DNA from: an uncultured Clostridia bacterium
GTDB lineage: Bacteria; Bacillota; Clostridia; TANB77; CAG-465
Reading direction: 5' to 3'
DNA length: 64,000 nucleotides
Assembly (NCBI GenBank): GCA_948562205.1
Contig: CAOYAN010000005.1
Location: forward strand, 1-64,000
Shown here: positions 24,717-33,196 of the stretch, one piece after another
Position numbering within the stretch: position 1 is the first letter of the stretch
How the letters are laid out: every line of letters begins with the position of its first letter
Made by a program: the position numbers and the translations under genes
Notes under the pieces: model-generated
Seen by the model: only the letters and a program-made list of their open reading frames with translations
What the model was told of the DNA's origin: nothing
Databases searched by the model: none

Positions 24717-26054
24717 ATGATAAAATCAAGTAATAAGGAGAGAAAAATTATATCTGAATATATAACTATATCAAATGTTCCAACTAATATAATCAAGTTA
24801 TTAAAATGTAATAATGAAATAGGATCAATTAAAAAATTTAGTAACAAAGAAGGAATAGAACTTGTAGATTATGGAATAAACGCATTTGTTCGAGATATAT
24901 TTGTTAATGAGAAGACATCCATTGCAATATATTCTGATAGATTTGGAAAATATCATAAAATAGAAAATACTGAAATCGCAAATTTTTTAATAAATGCTCA
25001 TCTACACATAACTCCAGAAGGCATTCTTTTCTTTTACTCAAATAATAAAGATTTTTCAGACTATATATATTTGACATTAAATTGTAAGTTTGGAATATTT
25101 ACAAAAATATCTTCATTAATAGAATCTGAGCAAAAAATTAGAATATTTGGAACTTTTAATTATAATAATAAAACTTTTGTAAGATTATGTATAGATACAA
25201 GTTTTACTCCAAGATTATTTTATTGTTTACTTGAATTTTCAATAAATTTATATGAATCTTATGGAAGTATAATAAATGTAAAAGTTCACAAACTCCAAGA
25301 TACTAGTAAAAGTGAAATTTTAAAAGGACATTTTAGATCTGATTTTGAATGTACAGAAATAAAAAAAAGTAATAAAATTATAGAACTTAACTCAAAATTA
25401 TTTGATTGTCCAAAATCTAAATTTAAAAAACTGTATAAAAAAGATATTAAACTTGAAAAATGTGAAAAAATTAATAGTGTAAAAATAAGAACTTTTTCAA
25501 ATAATGGAGATATAAAAATAAATGATTGTATAAATGCCTTTGTTAAAAGTCTATCTATTGCATATTTAAATAACTCTATAAAATATTTGCCTTTTGATAA
25601 AGAACTCTCTTTTAAATATATTTTAATATTATATAACAGGTATTTAGATTATGAAGTTAGAACTTCTATAAATTCTTTTGATATTACTAACTATAAGTTT
25701 AGTTCAAATAGTATTGAGACTGATATTGCAAAAACATTATATAATTCTTCAATCTATGTATCTTCTGAAGGTGTTATAGTAGCAATTAAAGTATATACCT
25801 TTAATAAGATAGTTATTCTTATATCACTAGATGGTATAATATGGAAAAGCTATGATATTATTAATAATGAAACAAAAATTAGAGATAATCTATTTTTAAA
25901 AGTTAAATTCACACAAGAAAATAATTATAACTTTCTAATTTTATATAATACATTACCAGAAAAACCACTAAAAAAATATATCTTACAATTTAAATTTAAT
26001 TTTTGGGATTTATACAATTATCCTGTTGAATTATCAATTGATTCAATAGATTAA
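24717..26054 (+). CDS. Hypothetical protein with internal duplication, 445 aa
   Basis: Not recognised. Promoter TTGACT, 17 bases, TATAAT and AAAGGAG precede the ATG. Two related halves can be seen: INAFVRDIFV ... ITPEGILFF (about residues 52-105) and INAFVKSLSI ... VSSEGVIVA (about 268-360), each with the pattern INAFV, a Tyr-rich strand stretch, an Ile-Ala helix and a [TS]xEGxI strand. No signal peptide. It converges on the VirB4-type operon across a terminator. Confidence 0.65.
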   Translation: MIKSSNKERKIISEYITISNVPTNIIKLLKCNNEIGSIKKFSNKEGIELVDYGINAFVRDIFVNEKTSIAIYSDRFGKYHKIENTEIANFLINAHLHITPEGILFFYSNNKDFSDYIYLTLNCKFGIFTKISSLIESEQKIRIFGTFNYNNKTFVRLCIDTSFTPRLFYCLLEFSINLYESYGSIINVKVHKLQDTSKSEILKGHFRSDFECTEIKKSNKIIELNSKLFDCPKSKFKKLYKKDIKLEKCEKINSVKIRTFSNNGDIKINDCINAFVKSLSIAYLNNSIKYLPFDKELSFKYILILYNRYLDYEVRTSINSFDITNYKFSSNSIETDIAKTLYNSSIYVSSEGVIVAIKVYTFNKIVILISLDGIIWKSYDIINNETKIRDNLFLKVKFTQENNYNFLILYNTLPEKPLKKYILQFKFNFWDLYNYPVELSIDSID

Positions 26055-26092
26055 ACTGAAGGATACCTAATAAGGTATCCTCAGTTTTTATT
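26055..26092. terminator. Bidirectional terminator
   Basis: AACTGAGGATACC / GGTATCCTTCAGTTT stem between convergent genes, with T-runs on both sides. Confidence 0.75.
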
Positions 26093-26095
26093 ATA

Positions 26096-26836
26096 CTATA
26101 TACTACTACATATTTGCATTTGTAACTGAGTTAACTTATCCCTTTTATTATTAATTAACTCAGTCATATTTTGTATAACATTATTATTATTTTGACATTC
26201 TATGTCAAAGTTTACTTTACTTTTCTTTTTATTTAAACTATTTGCTATATTATTTATTTCATCTAAATCAAATTTATCATATGCCATATACCATTTTTTA
26301 CATATTTCCTTAAAATCATTTATTTTTTCTAAGCATTTATTTACGCCATTACTTATCTTATTTAAAAAATCCCTACTTTTTACAAATTCTTTTGTTTTAT
26401 CAAATAAATCTTTTATATATACACTATATACACTACTACCTAAATATTTTTTTGAAATTATCTCAATACCTGCACAAATTCCTTCACTTAGTCCACCATT
26501 TACTGCTATATCTTTTATATTAGTTAAATCTTTCAAAACATTTTTAGGAAGAGATAAAATCTCTAATCCTTCTCTAACACTACTGTTTACAGCAGTTTTT
26601 AATATTTCTTTAAAATCTTTTGTTTTAAATGCATCTTTTACATCAATTAATATATCTTTTATATGATTATTTATAGGCATTCCCCTTATAATATAATTTG
26701 CTCCTTTATTTATAACTTTTGAAACAACATTTGTAAACTCATCTCTATTTCTTACCAAATCTAAATCAAATCTTTCATCTAAATCAATATTTCTATCAAA
26801 TTTTCTTAATGTATCTAATTCTAATACTCTACTCAT
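26096..26836 (-). CDS. Hypothetical protein of the VirB4-type operon, about 246 aa
   Basis: Not recognised. GGAGG precedes MSRVLEL at 26836. The protein is largely helical and soluble, with repeated amphipathic helices (VSKVINKG; ILKTAVNSSVREGLEIL; GLSEGICAGIEIISKKYLG) and a C-terminal coiled-coil-like tail. It is the last gene of the operon that also codes for the MinD/CpaE-like and VirB4-like ATPases, so it could be a structural or adaptor part of that machine. Function unknown. Confidence 0.65.
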   Translation of the reverse strand: MSRVLELDTLRKFDRNIDLDERFDLDLVRNRDEFTNVVSKVINKGANYIIRGMPINNHIKDILIDVKDAFKTKDFKEILKTAVNSSVREGLEILSLPKNVLKDLTNIKDIAVNGGLSEGICAGIEIISKKYLGSSVYSVYIKDLFDKTKEFVKSRDFLNKISNGVNKCLEKINDFKEICKKWYMAYDKFDLDEINNIANSLNKKKSKVNFDIECQNNNNVIQNMTELINNKRDKLTQLQMQICSSI

Positions 26837-26846
26837 TTTTCCTCCT

Positions 26847-27998
26847 TTATACTTTTTCAAAATTATTGATAAAATTTTTATATTTTTTAAAATAAATATC
26901 TTTTATATTAACCTTCTTTTCTATATCAAGCTCTTTATATAATTCATAAAAATCATAATTTAACTCTAATGTAGAAACTATGCCATTTATACAATCTTCA
27001 ACTTTTTTCCCATAATATATTTTCCCTACTATTTTATATGGTGAAAGTAAAGACTCTACTTGTGACATATCAAGTGATCCTCTCTTTATATTATTAACAA
27101 TTATAAATATTTTTTTATCTTTCAAATTATTTAAATAATTAATAGTTTGTCTTATACTTAAATAATTAGGATTTACAACTACATATATATCTGTTGCATT
27201 ATCCAACCAAAATTTTGTATCTTCATTTGTAATATCTGAACATAAGTCTATAAATGAATACGAATAATTATCTAATACAAAATTATTTATTTCTCTAAGC
27301 TTATTCTTACTTAAACTTAAAGATTTTACAGGTTTATTTACTAAATAATCTATATTATCATTTTTAATTAAGTAATTTTTAATATTATTATCTGGTAATG
27401 CAAGGTATTGATAAAGTCCTCTATTATTACTATCTAAATTATTTAATATATCAATACTTGGATTTTTAATATTCATATCAATTAATGAAACCTTCTTTTT
27501 AGTTATATTATATATATCTTTTGCAATTATACTGCTTACCAGTGACTTTCCAACACCAGACGTTCCACATATACAAATTATTTTATTTTTAGCTTCTTTT
27601 TTATTAGTAATGCCTAAATTTTTGTATACAATATCTCTTGGATTATCTATATAATCCGTAAGTATATCAAAATTAATATTTTTTCCCTCGATTATATTAA
27701 AAACTTCATTTGCAAATAGAAATTCCTTATATTCTTTAGTTAAGTTATCCACAATATACACAATTTTAGAATTATTACTTGCAAGCCTTAGTTGCTTTAT
27801 ATATAATTTTTTATCTATATTACCATTTAAAGTATCTTTAGTTATAACTATAAAGCTCTCATTTTTATTACTTAAAAATTCTATTACATCCTCCATACAA
27901 TTTATATCATGCTCATATACTCTATTTTTATATTTATAATCTAATCTTAATTTTATATCTTTGTTATCAACTGCTAGTAAAATTTTAATATTTATCAC
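26847..27998 (-). CDS. MinD/CpaE-like P-loop ATPase
   Basis: A protein of about 383 aa. The N-terminal 125 residues look like a receiver-type or atypical domain (KILLAVDNKDIKLRL ... FIVITKDTL), followed by a SIMIBI ATPase with a deviant Walker A GTSGVGKSLVSSI near residue 140, KVSLIDMNIKNPSID (switch) and ADIYVVVNPN-like strand. This two-part layout is that of CpaE/TadZ proteins that localise type IV pilus/Tad-like machines. The start is uncertain: GTG at 27998 lies inside the AAGGTG, whereas ATT at 27989 is correctly spaced from it. It overlaps the VirB4-like gene end by 14 bases if GTG is used. Confidence 0.8.
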   Translation of the reverse strand: MINIKILLAVDNKDIKLRLDYKYKNRVYEHDINCMEDVIEFLSNKNESFIVITKDTLNGNIDKKLYIKQLRLASNNSKIVYIVDNLTKEYKEFLFANEVFNIIEGKNINFDILTDYIDNPRDIVYKNLGITNKKEAKNKIICICGTSGVGKSLVSSIIAKDIYNITKKKVSLIDMNIKNPSIDILNNLDSNNRGLYQYLALPDNNIKNYLIKNDNIDYLVNKPVKSLSLSKNKLREINNFVLDNYSYSFIDLCSDITNEDTKFWLDNATDIYVVVNPNYLSIRQTINYLNNLKDKKIFIIVNNIKRGSLDMSQVESLLSPYKIVGKIYYGKKVEDCINGIVSTLELNYDFYELYKELDIEKKVNIKDIYFKKYKNFINNFEKV

Positions 27999-29718
27999 CT
28001 TCTATCAAATCAATTTCATATTTGCTTGCACTAATATTTAAAGTAGTCACATTATTTTTAAAACTAATTATAGTCTCTCCTTTATCAAGTTTTAATAATT
28101 CTTTCATTTCAATACCATTCATAATACCAAGTTTTTTTAATATTTCACTACTTAGATAATCAAGTTTAAAGAACATTTTAAAACAACAATTATTTAATAT
28201 ACTCTTACCATAATTTCCATCTTCAAACGAAAAAAAATCTGTAATATCTTGAGTAATAGTAACAATACTTGCATTATTTTTTCTAATAGTTTTAAATAGC
28301 ATAAAAATAACATCTGAAATATTTATATCTCTAGAATTATTTATATATCTCCATATTTCATCTATATATATTATTGTTTTTTTGTTTGATAAATTATATT
28401 TTAAATATAATGATATTTTTTCTAAGATATATTTAATTAATAAATTATCTTGTTTAATAGTATTAAATACAATAAGTTTACTTTCAAGGTCAATATTTGT
28501 ATGATTTGAAAAACATTTAAGTCTTGACTTAATATTTTCTTTTAAATTATCAAATGTACCATACTCTAAAATATCCGAAATAACAGGGAAATCATATGTA
28601 TCTTTAATAACATTATCTATATATATACTATCTTTATCACTATTTTTATATAGTGTTTTTATATCAAAAGTAATGCCCCTACTTTTATATGCATTAATAA
28701 TTGCATTTCTTAAATTATTTATCTTTTCTTTATCACTAATTTTTAAAACCTCTTTTAATAGATTTACTAATTCTTCGACTTTAAATTTCAAAGTATCTTT
28801 TCCATATATTTTTATATCTTTTTCAAAAATTTGCATAATATTTATACATGTCTCATCCTTTTCACTAAAAGAGAAAACTTCTCCTTTTATCTTTTTTATA
28901 AATTCTACATACTCACCTTCAGGATCAAATATATATTGTATTTTAGAATTCATATATTCTTTAAATATCATAAGTTTTGCAAAAAAAGATTTACCAGAAC
29001 CACTACTACCAAAAATACACATATTTGAATTAAAATATTTACTACTAAATATATCAAGATTAAATAGTTTATTATCACTTTTTGTAATACCAAATATAAT
29101 ACCATTCTCATCAAAAACATTTTGCAAATAAAAAGGAAAAAAATTAGCAACACAAGAAGTAGTCATACTCCTATAATTATTTTTTAATAATTCATTTTTA
29201 TTGTCATTTACTGGAATATTTAAAAGATAGACATCTAAATGTCTAAAATTGCTTACAATAGAAACAATTTGTTTCGAAAAAAGTTTAGTTTGAAACGTTT
29301 TTAAAATTTGAAGTATTTCAGATTTACTATTAGAATAAAGTGTTATAAAAAAACAAACATTATATACTTCTTCATTATTAATTTGAATTTCGCGTCTTAA
29401 ATTTTTAGCATCTTCCCTACTTTTGCTTAAAATATCAATATCTAACTGATTTTTATTTATTGTACTAATTTCTGCAGAAGATGAAGAAATATAGTAAGTT
29501 AAATCCTTTAATACTTTCATTATATCTTGTTTTTGTAAAAATATGGATATATCATAAGAAAAAGTTTTAGGAATAGATTCAATTATATCTAGAAAAAAAG
29601 ACTTTTGTGGATATTCTTTAATAACCAAACTTGCAATGTATTTATTATCTACGTTTATATATCTAAAATCTGTATTTTCAATATATGATGGCATATATCC
29701 TAATCCATTATTTTCCAT
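27985..29718 (-). CDS. VirB4/TraC-like secretion ATPase
   Basis: A 577-aa hexameric-ATPase-type protein of conjugation and type IV secretion. Walker A is GSSGSGKSFFAKL (about residues 235-247), followed by YIFDPEGEYVEFI; Walker B is TIIYIDEIWRYI near 470; later TQDITDFF and SILNNCCFKMFFKLD are family-like. It is shorter than usual VirB4 because the N-terminal module appears as the separate gene upstream. Its start overlaps that gene's stop (TGATG). No relaxase, integrase or coupling protein is in the window, so a conjugative element is not supported; a dedicated secretion or assembly machine under sporulation control is inferred. Confidence 0.82.
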   Translation of the reverse strand: MENNGLGYMPSYIENTDFRYINVDNKYIASLVIKEYPQKSFFLDIIESIPKTFSYDISIFLQKQDIMKVLKDLTYYISSSSAEISTINKNQLDIDILSKSREDAKNLRREIQINNEEVYNVCFFITLYSNSKSEILQILKTFQTKLFSKQIVSIVSNFRHLDVYLLNIPVNDNKNELLKNNYRSMTTSCVANFFPFYLQNVFDENGIIFGITKSDNKLFNLDIFSSKYFNSNMCIFGSSGSGKSFFAKLMIFKEYMNSKIQYIFDPEGEYVEFIKKIKGEVFSFSEKDETCINIMQIFEKDIKIYGKDTLKFKVEELVNLLKEVLKISDKEKINNLRNAIINAYKSRGITFDIKTLYKNSDKDSIYIDNVIKDTYDFPVISDILEYGTFDNLKENIKSRLKCFSNHTNIDLESKLIVFNTIKQDNLLIKYILEKISLYLKYNLSNKKTIIYIDEIWRYINNSRDINISDVIFMLFKTIRKNNASIVTITQDITDFFSFEDGNYGKSILNNCCFKMFFKLDYLSSEILKKLGIMNGIEMKELLKLDKGETIISFKNNVTTLNISASKYEIDLIEGDKY

Positions 29719-30251
29719 CACATTAAGCTCTCTTTATTCATACTTTCATATAATAAATTTACAAAATCACTTCTTTTAGATATTCTATTTACAATACAAC
29801 CAAGCTTATTTAATTTTTTAAATACATTATCAATTTCCTCTATACTTTGAGTACTTTTCTTATCTAGAGATATTATAATATAGTATTTAGTTATATATAT
29901 TCTTTCATAATTTAGTTTTTCTTTTATATCTTCTAAATAATGATTTAAAAAGTTTTTAAATATTTCATTATTCTCCCTTAATATATTATCACTTAACTTT
30001 TTTATATAACTTTCTGTATTCATTTTTTTATTTGAAATATATATTTGTAAATCTAAATTCATTTCTCTTAAAAATTCATTATATACAGTATAAATACTAT
30101 TTTGTACTTCAATAGAAAAATCCAATAATGTAACAGGTATTATTTCATAAATATATTTTTTATACAATTTATTATCGTTTTTAGTTACAATATATTCATC
30201 ATTAATACTATAGATTTTAAATATTTCTTTTATATCTTTAAATTTTTGTAT
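29718..30251 (-). CDS. Split VirB4 N-terminal-like protein with probable AUA start
   Basis: About 177 aa. The open frame extends upstream of the first usable TTG (30167) with no ATG. A perfect GGAGGT at 30257-30262 is followed five bases later by ATA at 30249-30251, in frame, so AUA is the best start. The sequence pattern (KIYSINDEYIVTKNDNKLYKKYIYEIIPV ... YERIYITKYYIIISL) resembles the N-terminal domain of VirB4/TraC ATPases, which is missing from the ATPase encoded next. First gene of the operon driven by the Spo0A-box promoter. Confidence 0.65.
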   Translation of the reverse strand: MQKFKDIKEIFKIYSINDEYIVTKNDNKLYKKYIYEIIPVTLLDFSIEVQNSIYTVYNEFLREMNLDLQIYISNKKMNTESYIKKLSDNILRENNEIFKNFLNHYLEDIKEKLNYERIYITKYYIIISLDKKSTQSIEEIDNVFKKLNKLGCIVNRISKRSDFVNLLYESMNKESLM

Positions 30252-30295
30252 GTTTTACCTCCAATCCGTATTAAAGATACAAATCTCCCAAAAAC

Positions 30296-30360
30296 ATATT
30301 AACATTTTATTTTTGATATGTCAATAGTTATGTAATGTGTTTCCATCGCAAATTTCGACA
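30296..30360 (-). promoter_or_regulatory. Promoter of the VirB4-type operon with Spo0A-type box
   Basis: TTGACA (30319-30324), 17 bases, TAATAT (30296-30301). A TGTCGAA 0A box (30354-30360) lies 29 bases upstream of the -35 and continues as ATTTGCGAT. The same arrangement occurs before the Spo0E-like gene. Confidence 0.7.
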
Positions 30361-30401
30361 TTTATACATTTTTTTGTCATATTTTGTATTTTAATTTAAT
30401 A

Positions 30402-30430
30402 TTCACAATATTTAATGTAATGCATATAAT
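30402..30430 (+). promoter_or_regulatory. Promoter of the Asn-rich operon
   Basis: TTCACA (30402-30407), 17 bases, TATAAT (30425-30430), diverging from the VirB4-type operon promoter within the same 290-base gap. Confidence 0.65.
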
Positions 30431-30454
30431 TTAAATATAGAGGAGGATGATTAT

Positions 30455-30628
30455 ATGAATAATAATTCTAATGAAATGAATAACATGTTAAATTCAAAAC
30501 TTATGGAACTACTATCTACAATTGATAAAAGTAAAATTGAACAAGTAACAAGAATGGTGCAAAACATGTCTAGTGATGATTTAAATAACCTTATTGGTAT
30601 GCTTGGCAAAAATACAAATAATAAATAA
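30455..30628 (+). CDS. Small Asn/Met-rich protein, 57 aa
   Basis: Not recognised. GAGGAGG lies eight bases before the ATG. The peptide is helical and Asn/Ser/Met-rich (KLMELLSTIDKSKIEQVTRM; SSDDLNNLIGMLGK) with no membrane segment. It is the first gene of a three-gene operon divergent from the VirB4-type operon, two bases from the next gene. The C-terminal half, DDLNNLIGMLG, resembles a segment repeated in the next protein family. Confidence 0.7.
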   Translation: MNNNSNEMNNMLNSKLMELLSTIDKSKIEQVTRMVQNMSSDDLNNLIGMLGKNTNNK

Positions 30629-30630
30629 TT

Positions 30631-31119
30631 ATGAATAATGAAAATGACTCTGTAGAAAATAGTTCTACAGATAATTCTAAAGCCTTATCTGATTTAATAC
30701 AAAGTATCCAAGCAAAAATGAATACTGAAAATATGGAAAGTACAGAAGAAAATCAAAAAGTAAATATTGATAATACTAATACAAATAATAACAATAGTAG
30801 TAATATTAGTTCAATATTAAATAATTTAGATTTATCTTCTATTTTAGGAGCTTTTAATAATAACAATAATAGCAACAATAATACTAATACTAATTCAAAT
30901 AATAATACATTTTCTGGAATAGATCCAAGTTTCTTATTAAAAGCACAAAAAGTCATGTCTTCAGTAACTAGAGATGATCCAAAGAAGAATTTACTTCTTT
31001 CTCTAAAACCATTTCTTAGACAGTCTAGACAAGATAAAATTAATGAATACATATCTATGCTCTCAATTATAAGTGCAATTGAAGCTTTTAGTGATAAAGG
31101 TAGTGATAAAAATGTTTAA
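30631..31119 (+). CDS. Asn-rich protein with conserved C-terminal basic domain, 162 aa
   Basis: A low-complexity Asn/Ser/Thr centre (about residues 45-95) joins an acidic N terminus to a C-terminal domain with the pattern DDPKKNLLLSLKPFLRQSRQDKINEYISML. Proteins ending in a similar LxSLKPFLRxxRxxKI segment occur in other spore-forming Clostridia, but I know no function. Second gene of the operon; its end overlaps the next start by eight bases. Confidence 0.7.
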   Translation: MNNENDSVENSSTDNSKALSDLIQSIQAKMNTENMESTEENQKVNIDNTNTNNNNSSNISSILNNLDLSSILGAFNNNNNSNNNTNTNSNNNTFSGIDPSFLLKAQKVMSSVTRDDPKKNLLLSLKPFLRQSRQDKINEYISMLSIISAIEAFSDKGSDKNV

Positions 31120-31576
31120 TCAAAATCAATATTATAGAAATTATCGTTATAATAGTTATTATGGATATAACAATTTTATTCCTACCTATTATCCAAATAA
31201 AGATTATAATATTTATGATAATAATGATGAAAATAATAATATATCAGATAATTTTAATTTATCTGATACATCACAAGTTGTTGAAACAACCTATGATATA
31301 GAAGATTTGAAAGAAGATGACTTTAAAGAAGAAAAAAAAGAAGAAGAAACAAAAATAAAATTTGATTCTTCTTCTAAAAAACAATTTAGACTTGGCCCAT
31401 TATCTGTATGTGATAATTCAATTAACATACTAGGCTTTAGCATTGCAATTGATGACCTTATTATAATAGGTCTTATCATCTTACTTTTATTTCAATCTGA
31501 AACAGATTATATAATCATAATAATACTTGGATTAATATTATTAAATATAGATTTTAGCAGTTTAGGTCTTTTTTAG
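31112..31576 (+). CDS. Tyr/Asn-rich protein with C-terminal membrane segments, 154 aa
   Basis: A start at 31112 (MFNQNQYY) is preferred; the longer frame reads into the previous gene. A Tyr/Asn-rich N terminus (YYRNYRYNSYYGYNN) and an acidic linker (about 70-90) lead to FRLGPLSV and two hydrophobic stretches (about 110-130 and 135-150). This looks like a membrane-anchored, surface or spore-coat-type protein. Last gene of the operon; it ends tail-to-tail with the Spo0E-like gene, overlapping by 23 bases. Confidence 0.7.
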   Translation: MFNQNQYYRNYRYNSYYGYNNFIPTYYPNKDYNIYDNNDENNNISDNFNLSDTSQVVETTYDIEDLKEDDFKEEKKEEETKIKFDSSSKKQFRLGPLSVCDNSINILGFSIAIDDLIIIGLIILLLFQSETDYIIIIILGLILLNIDFSSLGLF

Positions 31577-31715
31577 TGTCCTTTAAACTGCTATAATATT
31601 TTACTAAAAGTTTATCTATTTCAACACTTGTCTTATATATTTCTTCATAAGGCTCATTATCTTCTATTTGTTTTTCTAATTTTAATTTTAGTTTGTCTAT
31701 CTCGTCTAATAGCAT
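31554..31715 (-). CDS. Spo0E-like sporulation phosphatase, 53 aa
   Basis: A short protein of two predicted helices with the Spo0E-family pattern LLDEIDKLKLKLEKQI ... EIDKLLVKYY (the SQELDxLI signature region reads TSVEIDKLL). Spo0E-type phosphatases dephosphorylate Spo0A-P. The start at 31715 is fixed by the promoter, since the -10 lies just upstream and a longer frame would include promoter DNA. AAAGGATG is the ribosome binding site. Its promoter carries a Spo0A-type box, which would give negative feedback. Confidence 0.7.
   Translation of the reverse strand: MLLDEIDKLKLKLEKQIEDNEPYEEIYKTSVEIDKLLVKYYSSLKDTKKDLNC
31555..31593. terminator. Bidirectional terminator
   Basis: TAGCAGTTTA / TAAACTGCTA stem at the tail-to-tail junction, overlapping both stop regions. 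Confidence 0.7.
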
Positions 31716-31740
31716 ATTATCAACATCCTTTTCTTCTAAC

Positions 31741-31805
31741 TTTATACCATCTTTGTATAACAATGTCAATATTTGTAGACAGTAAATCGATCGCAAAATT
31801 CGACA
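31741..31805 (-). promoter_or_regulatory. Promoter of the Spo0E-like gene with Spo0A-type box
   Basis: TTGACA (31764-31769), 17 bases, TATAAA (31741-31746). TGTCGAA (31799-31805) lies 29 bases upstream of the -35 and continues as TTTTGCGAT, matching the VirB4-type operon promoter in both sequence and spacing. Confidence 0.72.
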
Positions 31806-31897
31806 AAATGTTATTTTTAGTTGATATATAGATATTATACACGATAATTTTTTTTATATACTTTTGAAACTATAATATGTTATTTTTCATCATTTTT

Positions 31898-33196
31898 TTA
31901 CTTTTTAGTTATACTAGATATTACTAAATATTTTTCATCTAACATTTGTAAAAATTCTTTTATATCATCAGTAGTAATATTTTTAAGTTCCTCTATATCT
32001 TGATATATAGATGTGTCATCTAAAATTGACTCTATAACTCTTCTATAACTTACATTTAAATTATCAGATGAAAATATTATATTACCAATTTTTTTCTTTT
32101 TAATAAGATTAAATAAATTCTCATCTATAGGCTCATTTTTTATTTTATTAATATAATTTATTATATCTTCTTTTAGTTCATCTAGTTTAGTTGTAGAGCT
32201 ACTGATTATAATATGTGAAAAGTATTTACTTCCCTCATAATCAAAAGATACAGGCTCAATTATTTTTCCCTCACTATATTCTTTTTCAAAGAAATTAGTA
32301 AGTTTAGAAAAGTACATATCATATATCATACTACATATTGTTTCCCTTTTTAGTATTTCATCTTTTTTTACAACGTCTAATTTGTATCCAATACATAATT
32401 GAGGCATATAAATGTCCATTTTTTGATTTATTTCTTTTTTACATATATTTCTATCCTCAAGTTCAATAAATTTCTCTATAGGATCATTTTCGCTTAAATT
32501 ATCATAATCTTTTTCATACTTTTTAATATTATCTTCTATTCTTTTAACAGTATCTTCTACATCTACATCTCCAACAACTAAGAAAAACATATTTTGTGGA
32601 CTATAAAATGTATTATAGCATGTATATAATAATTCTTTATCAATATGAGATATAGAATCAATAGTTCCTGCTATATCAATTCTTACAGGATGTTCTCTAT
32701 ACATTGCTCTTAATGCATTAAAATATACCATAAATCCTGGATCATCATCATACATACTAATTTCTTGCCCTATAATACCTTGTTCTTTTTCAACATTTTC
32801 ATCAGTAAAATATGGCTCTTTTATAAGTTTTACTAACATATCTATAGACTCATCAAACTTTTCTATAGTCTCAAAATAATATACAGTATGATCAAATGAT
32901 GTATAAGCATTTGAAGATACACCCATTTTAGAGAATAAATCAAGCGCATTAGCACCTTCTTTTTCAAATAATTTATGCTCTAAGAAATGTGCTATACCAT
33001 CTGGTACTTTAATTCTTTTGTTTGTATTTATATCAACAAAATCATTCATTATAGATCCGTATTTAGTACCATACATTCCAATTTTTTTATTAAAACCTTC
33101 TTTTTTACATATATATACACTAAGACCATTTCTTAATTTTGTAACATAAGTTTCTTCGCCAAGTTCTTGAGATTTTTGTATATCAAAATTATACAT
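31898..33196 (-). CDS. M16-family zinc peptidase, active type (YmfH-like)
   Basis: A peptidase of about 432 aa. The inverted zinc motif HFLEH is seen near residue 65, with the downstream Glu in VEKEQGIIGQEISMY, so it should be catalytically competent. GGAGGTGAGG precedes MYNFD at 33196; a longer in-frame start lacks support. It overlaps the end of the partner M16 gene by eight bases, the ymfF-ymfH pattern, implying a heterodimer of one active and one inactive subunit. Confidence 0.88.
   Translation of the reverse strand: MYNFDIQKSQELGEETYVTKLRNGLSVYICKKEGFNKKIGMYGTKYGSIMNDFVDINTNKRIKVPDGIAHFLEHKLFEKEGANALDLFSKMGVSSNAYTSFDHTVYYFETIEKFDESIDMLVKLIKEPYFTDENVEKEQGIIGQEISMYDDDPGFMVYFNALRAMYREHPVRIDIAGTIDSISHIDKELLYTCYNTFYSPQNMFFLVVGDVDVEDTVKRIEDNIKKYEKDYDNLSENDPIEKFIELEDRNICKKEINQKMDIYMPQLCIGYKLDVVKKDEILKRETICSMIYDMYFSKLTNFFEKEYSEGKIIEPVSFDYEGSKYFSHIIISSSTTKLDELKEDIINYINKIKNEPIDENLFNLIKKKKIGNIIFSSDNLNVSYRRVIESILDDTSIYQDIEELKNITTDDIKEFLQMLDEKYLVISSITKK

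Noticed and set aside
26096..31576. Integrative conjugative element
   Set aside because: No integrase, relaxase, coupling ATPase, attachment repeats or tRNA-linked ends were seen; codon use is like the host.
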